Positions 62,584-64,000 of a DNA stretch of 64,000 nt are shown here, piece by piece; the stretch's first letter is position 1; the number at the start of each line of letters is the position of its first letter. The notes beneath the pieces are model-generated. The model saw nothing but the letters and a program-made list of their open reading frames with translations, searched no databases and was not told the DNA's origin. The position numbers and the translations under genes were made by a program. This DNA is from Chloroflexota bacterium (lineage in GTDB: Bacteria; Chloroflexota; Anaerolineae; Promineifilales; Promineifilaceae), in NCBI GenBank assembly GCA_014584575.1, contig JACTMP010000079.1, forward strand, positions 1-64,000. Reading direction: 5' to 3'.

Positions 62584-62837
62584 CCACCATCGAGCGGGTC
62601 ATTCGCGGCATTCCGGCCTGGCTGATGGGCGCATACTTGCAGGAAATGGGGGGGATAGCGGTGGGCGACGGCCGTTATACCCACCCGCAATGGTCAGCCG
62701 CCGTCACCCAAATTGAGGATTATCAGATCGGTTCCCTGGTCGTCGGCCAGATTCACTTCCACCTGGAAGCGGATGACGCCATCAGCACACAGTTACAGCA
62801 GCAACTGGAACGCAAACTGCTGCGCGGCGGGGGATAA
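62580..62837 (+). CDS. Unknown partner of the MoaD-like protein
   Basis: An 85-residue protein overlapping the MoaD-like gene by four bases (ATGA), therefore coupled in translation. It reads TTIERVIRGIPAWLMGAYL, EMGGIAVGDGRYTHPQWSAA and LVVGQIHFHLEADD, and ends LERKLLRGGG. I do not recognise a named family with certainty. A terminal Gly-rich tail on a protein next to a MoaD homologue is notable. It may act in tungsto/molybdopterin supply for the oxidoreductase. Its gene contains an ACGGCCGT octamer. Confidence 0.6.
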   Translation: MTTIERVIRGIPAWLMGAYLQEMGGIAVGDGRYTHPQWSAAVTQIEDYQIGSLVVGQIHFHLEADDAISTQLQQQLERKLLRGGG

Positions 62838-62842
62838 GAGAA

Positions 62843-62876
62843 AGACCTGGCAGGTTTTTTGAAACCTGTCAGGTCT
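62843..62876. repeat. AGACCTGG hairpin between convergent genes
   Basis: Arms 62843-62857 and 62862-62876 pair over 15 bp with one G-U type mismatch and a 4-nt loop; T and A runs are at the top of the stem. It separates the 3' ends of the 85-residue gene (+) and the oxidoreductase (-). The sequence is nearly the same as at 41001. Confidence 0.88.
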
Positions 62877-62885
62877 ATTATCCAC

Positions 62886-64000
62886 TTACAGAATTGCCAA
62901 CTCCTTCAGTTTTGCTTCCGGCACCACGCCATTCTGCCAGCCGCGCGCTGTGTAATACTCATCCAGCATCAAGGCGAGTTCACACACATGCCCTTCAGAA
63001 CCGGGCATAGTGGACGGTTCGTCGGTGAACCGTTGGGGCAGATAGTCGCTGCCTTCACCCAGACCGGCCAGATTGTTGTAATATCGCTCCAGGTTGTAAA
63101 TGCGTTCGCCGGTGGTCAGCACGTCATCCACCGTAAATTCATCCAACCCCAACACGGCCGCGTATTGCGCCGCATACTCCTCAGCCCCTTCGGCGAAGGC
63201 GCTGAATTTGCAGAGGTCCAGACTGTCGGAGAAAGCATGTAAATCTTGCAACAGTTTGGTCAATTCGCCCTTGCCTTTCCAGTCCAACGGGTCAGCCGTG
63301 AGCGGGATCAGGCTCAATTCCACTGCCGGCGTGTAAGCCCGCAGGTGGCAGGCGCCGCGGTTGCTGGTGGCATAGGCAATGCCCATCCCCTTCAGGCCAC
63401 GTGGATCATAGGCGGGGATGCCCTGCCCTTTCACCGTCATGGCAATTTCAGGGTGGCCAAAATGGCGGGCGACGGCGTCACAGCCATCAGCCAGCACGTT
63501 GCCGACGCCTTCGCGCCGCACTACTTTTTCGATGGTGGCGATCATGCCGCGATAGTCGCCCTCGGCCAGACCGCCATCGCCGTTGGCAAACCCTTTGGTT
63601 GAGGCTTCAATGTAGGTTGCCAGCACGTCGCCGATTTCAATGGCGTCAATGCTGTAATCATTAGCCATATCAATCATCTTGGCGACAGATTCGATGTTGT
63701 CGTTGCCGCAGTTGGCGCCCAACGCCCAGGCCGGTTCGTATTCCACGCTTTCCATGCGCAGCCCGGCAAATTCGCCTTCGGTGATTTCCACCTCTTTTTT
63801 GCAGGCGACGGGGCAGGCGTGGCAGGTGGGGTTGTCCACCAGGATGTGTTCGTTAACGTACTCGCCGCTGAGCAGTTCGGCACGCTCACCAAAGGAGGTG
63901 ACACGGCCGTTCAACGTGGGCAGCGCCCCCATATTGCTGGTAATGTTCATCAGAACGTTGGTGCCATAAACCGACAGGCCACCCTTACGCGGGCTGGTGA
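62886..64000 (-). CDS. Aldehyde:ferredoxin oxidoreductase, C-terminal part (runs off window)
   Basis: At least 370 codons are present; the frame is open to base 64000 (upstream codons read GGLSVYGTNVLM), so the N-terminal domain 1 is outside. Features of AOR domains 2-3: CHACPVACKKEVE (three of the 4Fe-4S cysteines), MESVEYEPAWALGANCG, a DGCDAVARHFG helix, KGQGIPAYDPRGLKGMG and LCKFSAF with the last cluster cysteine. These enzymes oxidise aldehydes to acids with ferredoxin and a tungsto-bispterin cofactor. The convergent MoaD-like gene supports cofactor supply. The specific aldehyde is unknown. Confidence 0.9.
   Translation of the reverse strand, partial: TSPRKGGLSVYGTNVLMNITSNMGALPTLNGRVTSFGERAELLSGEYVNEHILVDNPTCHACPVACKKEVEITEGEFAGLRMESVEYEPAWALGANCGNDNIESVAKMIDMANDYSIDAIEIGDVLATYIEASTKGFANGDGGLAEGDYRGMIATIEKVVRREGVGNVLADGCDAVARHFGHPEIAMTVKGQGIPAYDPRGLKGMGIAYATSNRGACHLRAYTPAVELSLIPLTADPLDWKGKGELTKLLQDLHAFSDSLDLCKFSAFAEGAEEYAAQYAAVLGLDEFTVDDVLTTGERIYNLERYYNNLAGLGEGSDYLPQRFTDEPSTMPGSEGHVCELALMLDEYYTARGWQNGVVPEAKLKELAIL

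Overview
The window looks like a bacterial chromosome segment from the phylum Chloroflexota, most likely the Anaerolineae/Ardenticatenia side. This is inferred from gene content, not from a marker gene: proline/threonine-rich lipoproteins, a SARP-type regulator fused to a NACHT ATPase, a DUF4388 plus small GTPase pair, a fused isobutyryl-CoA mutase, and a tungsten-type aldehyde oxidoreductase with a MoaD-like partner. No rRNA, tRNA, CRISPR array, intact insertion sequence or prophage was seen.

Layout. 1-7.2 kb: transposase remnant, HprK-like P-loop protein, DUF6065-like protein, a lipoprotein with three DsbA-like domains, a secreted anchored protein and a family 5 solute-binding lipoprotein. 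7.2-14.5 kb: housekeeping genes pth and mfd, an AI-2E family permease, a small beta protein and a PHP phosphoesterase. 14.5-21.6 kb: two lipoproteins (one fused in frame to a truncated membrane methyltransferase-like domain), an ABM-like protein, the SARP-NACHT regulator and a PIN toxin-antitoxin pair. 21.6-28 kb: sbcC, an EEP-nuclease remnant, DUF302, rhodanese and a GT39-like membrane glycosyltransferase. 28-32 kb is a patchwork of truncated genes, a segmental duplication, a nucleotidyltransferase and an HNH/zinc-ribbon protein around a thiolase. 32-39 kb: FadB-like trifunctional-type enzyme, a tiny His-tailed membrane protein, a penicillin acylase homologue and a receptor-like Ser/Thr kinase. 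39-50 kb: a signalling and lipid cluster (DUF4388 protein, GTPase, two alpha/beta hydrolases, left-handed beta-helix protein, a reductase resembling cyanobacterial acyl-ACP reductase, two response regulators and a large multi-GAF histidine kinase). 50-58 kb: lysin-like M23/SH3/GH protein, cyclophilin, glycogen phosphorylase and debranching enzyme. 58-64 kb: icmF, then MoaD-like and partner genes convergent with an aldehyde:ferredoxin oxidoreductase that runs off the right edge.

Two sequence-level signals run through all of this. First, the palindromic octamer ACGGCCGT occurs about 120 times by hand count, in coding and non-coding DNA and in all three codon phases, where about two would be expected by chance; it behaves like the HIP1 element of cyanobacteria. 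Second, many intergenic gaps hold hairpins built from 7-8 nt tandem units and their inverted copies, and the same units have entered the mfd and icmF reading frames without breaking them. These two repeat systems, the acyl-ACP-reductase-like gene inside a two-component/GTPase cluster, and the kinase with a degenerate carboxypeptidase ectodomain are the strongest candidates for something undescribed.
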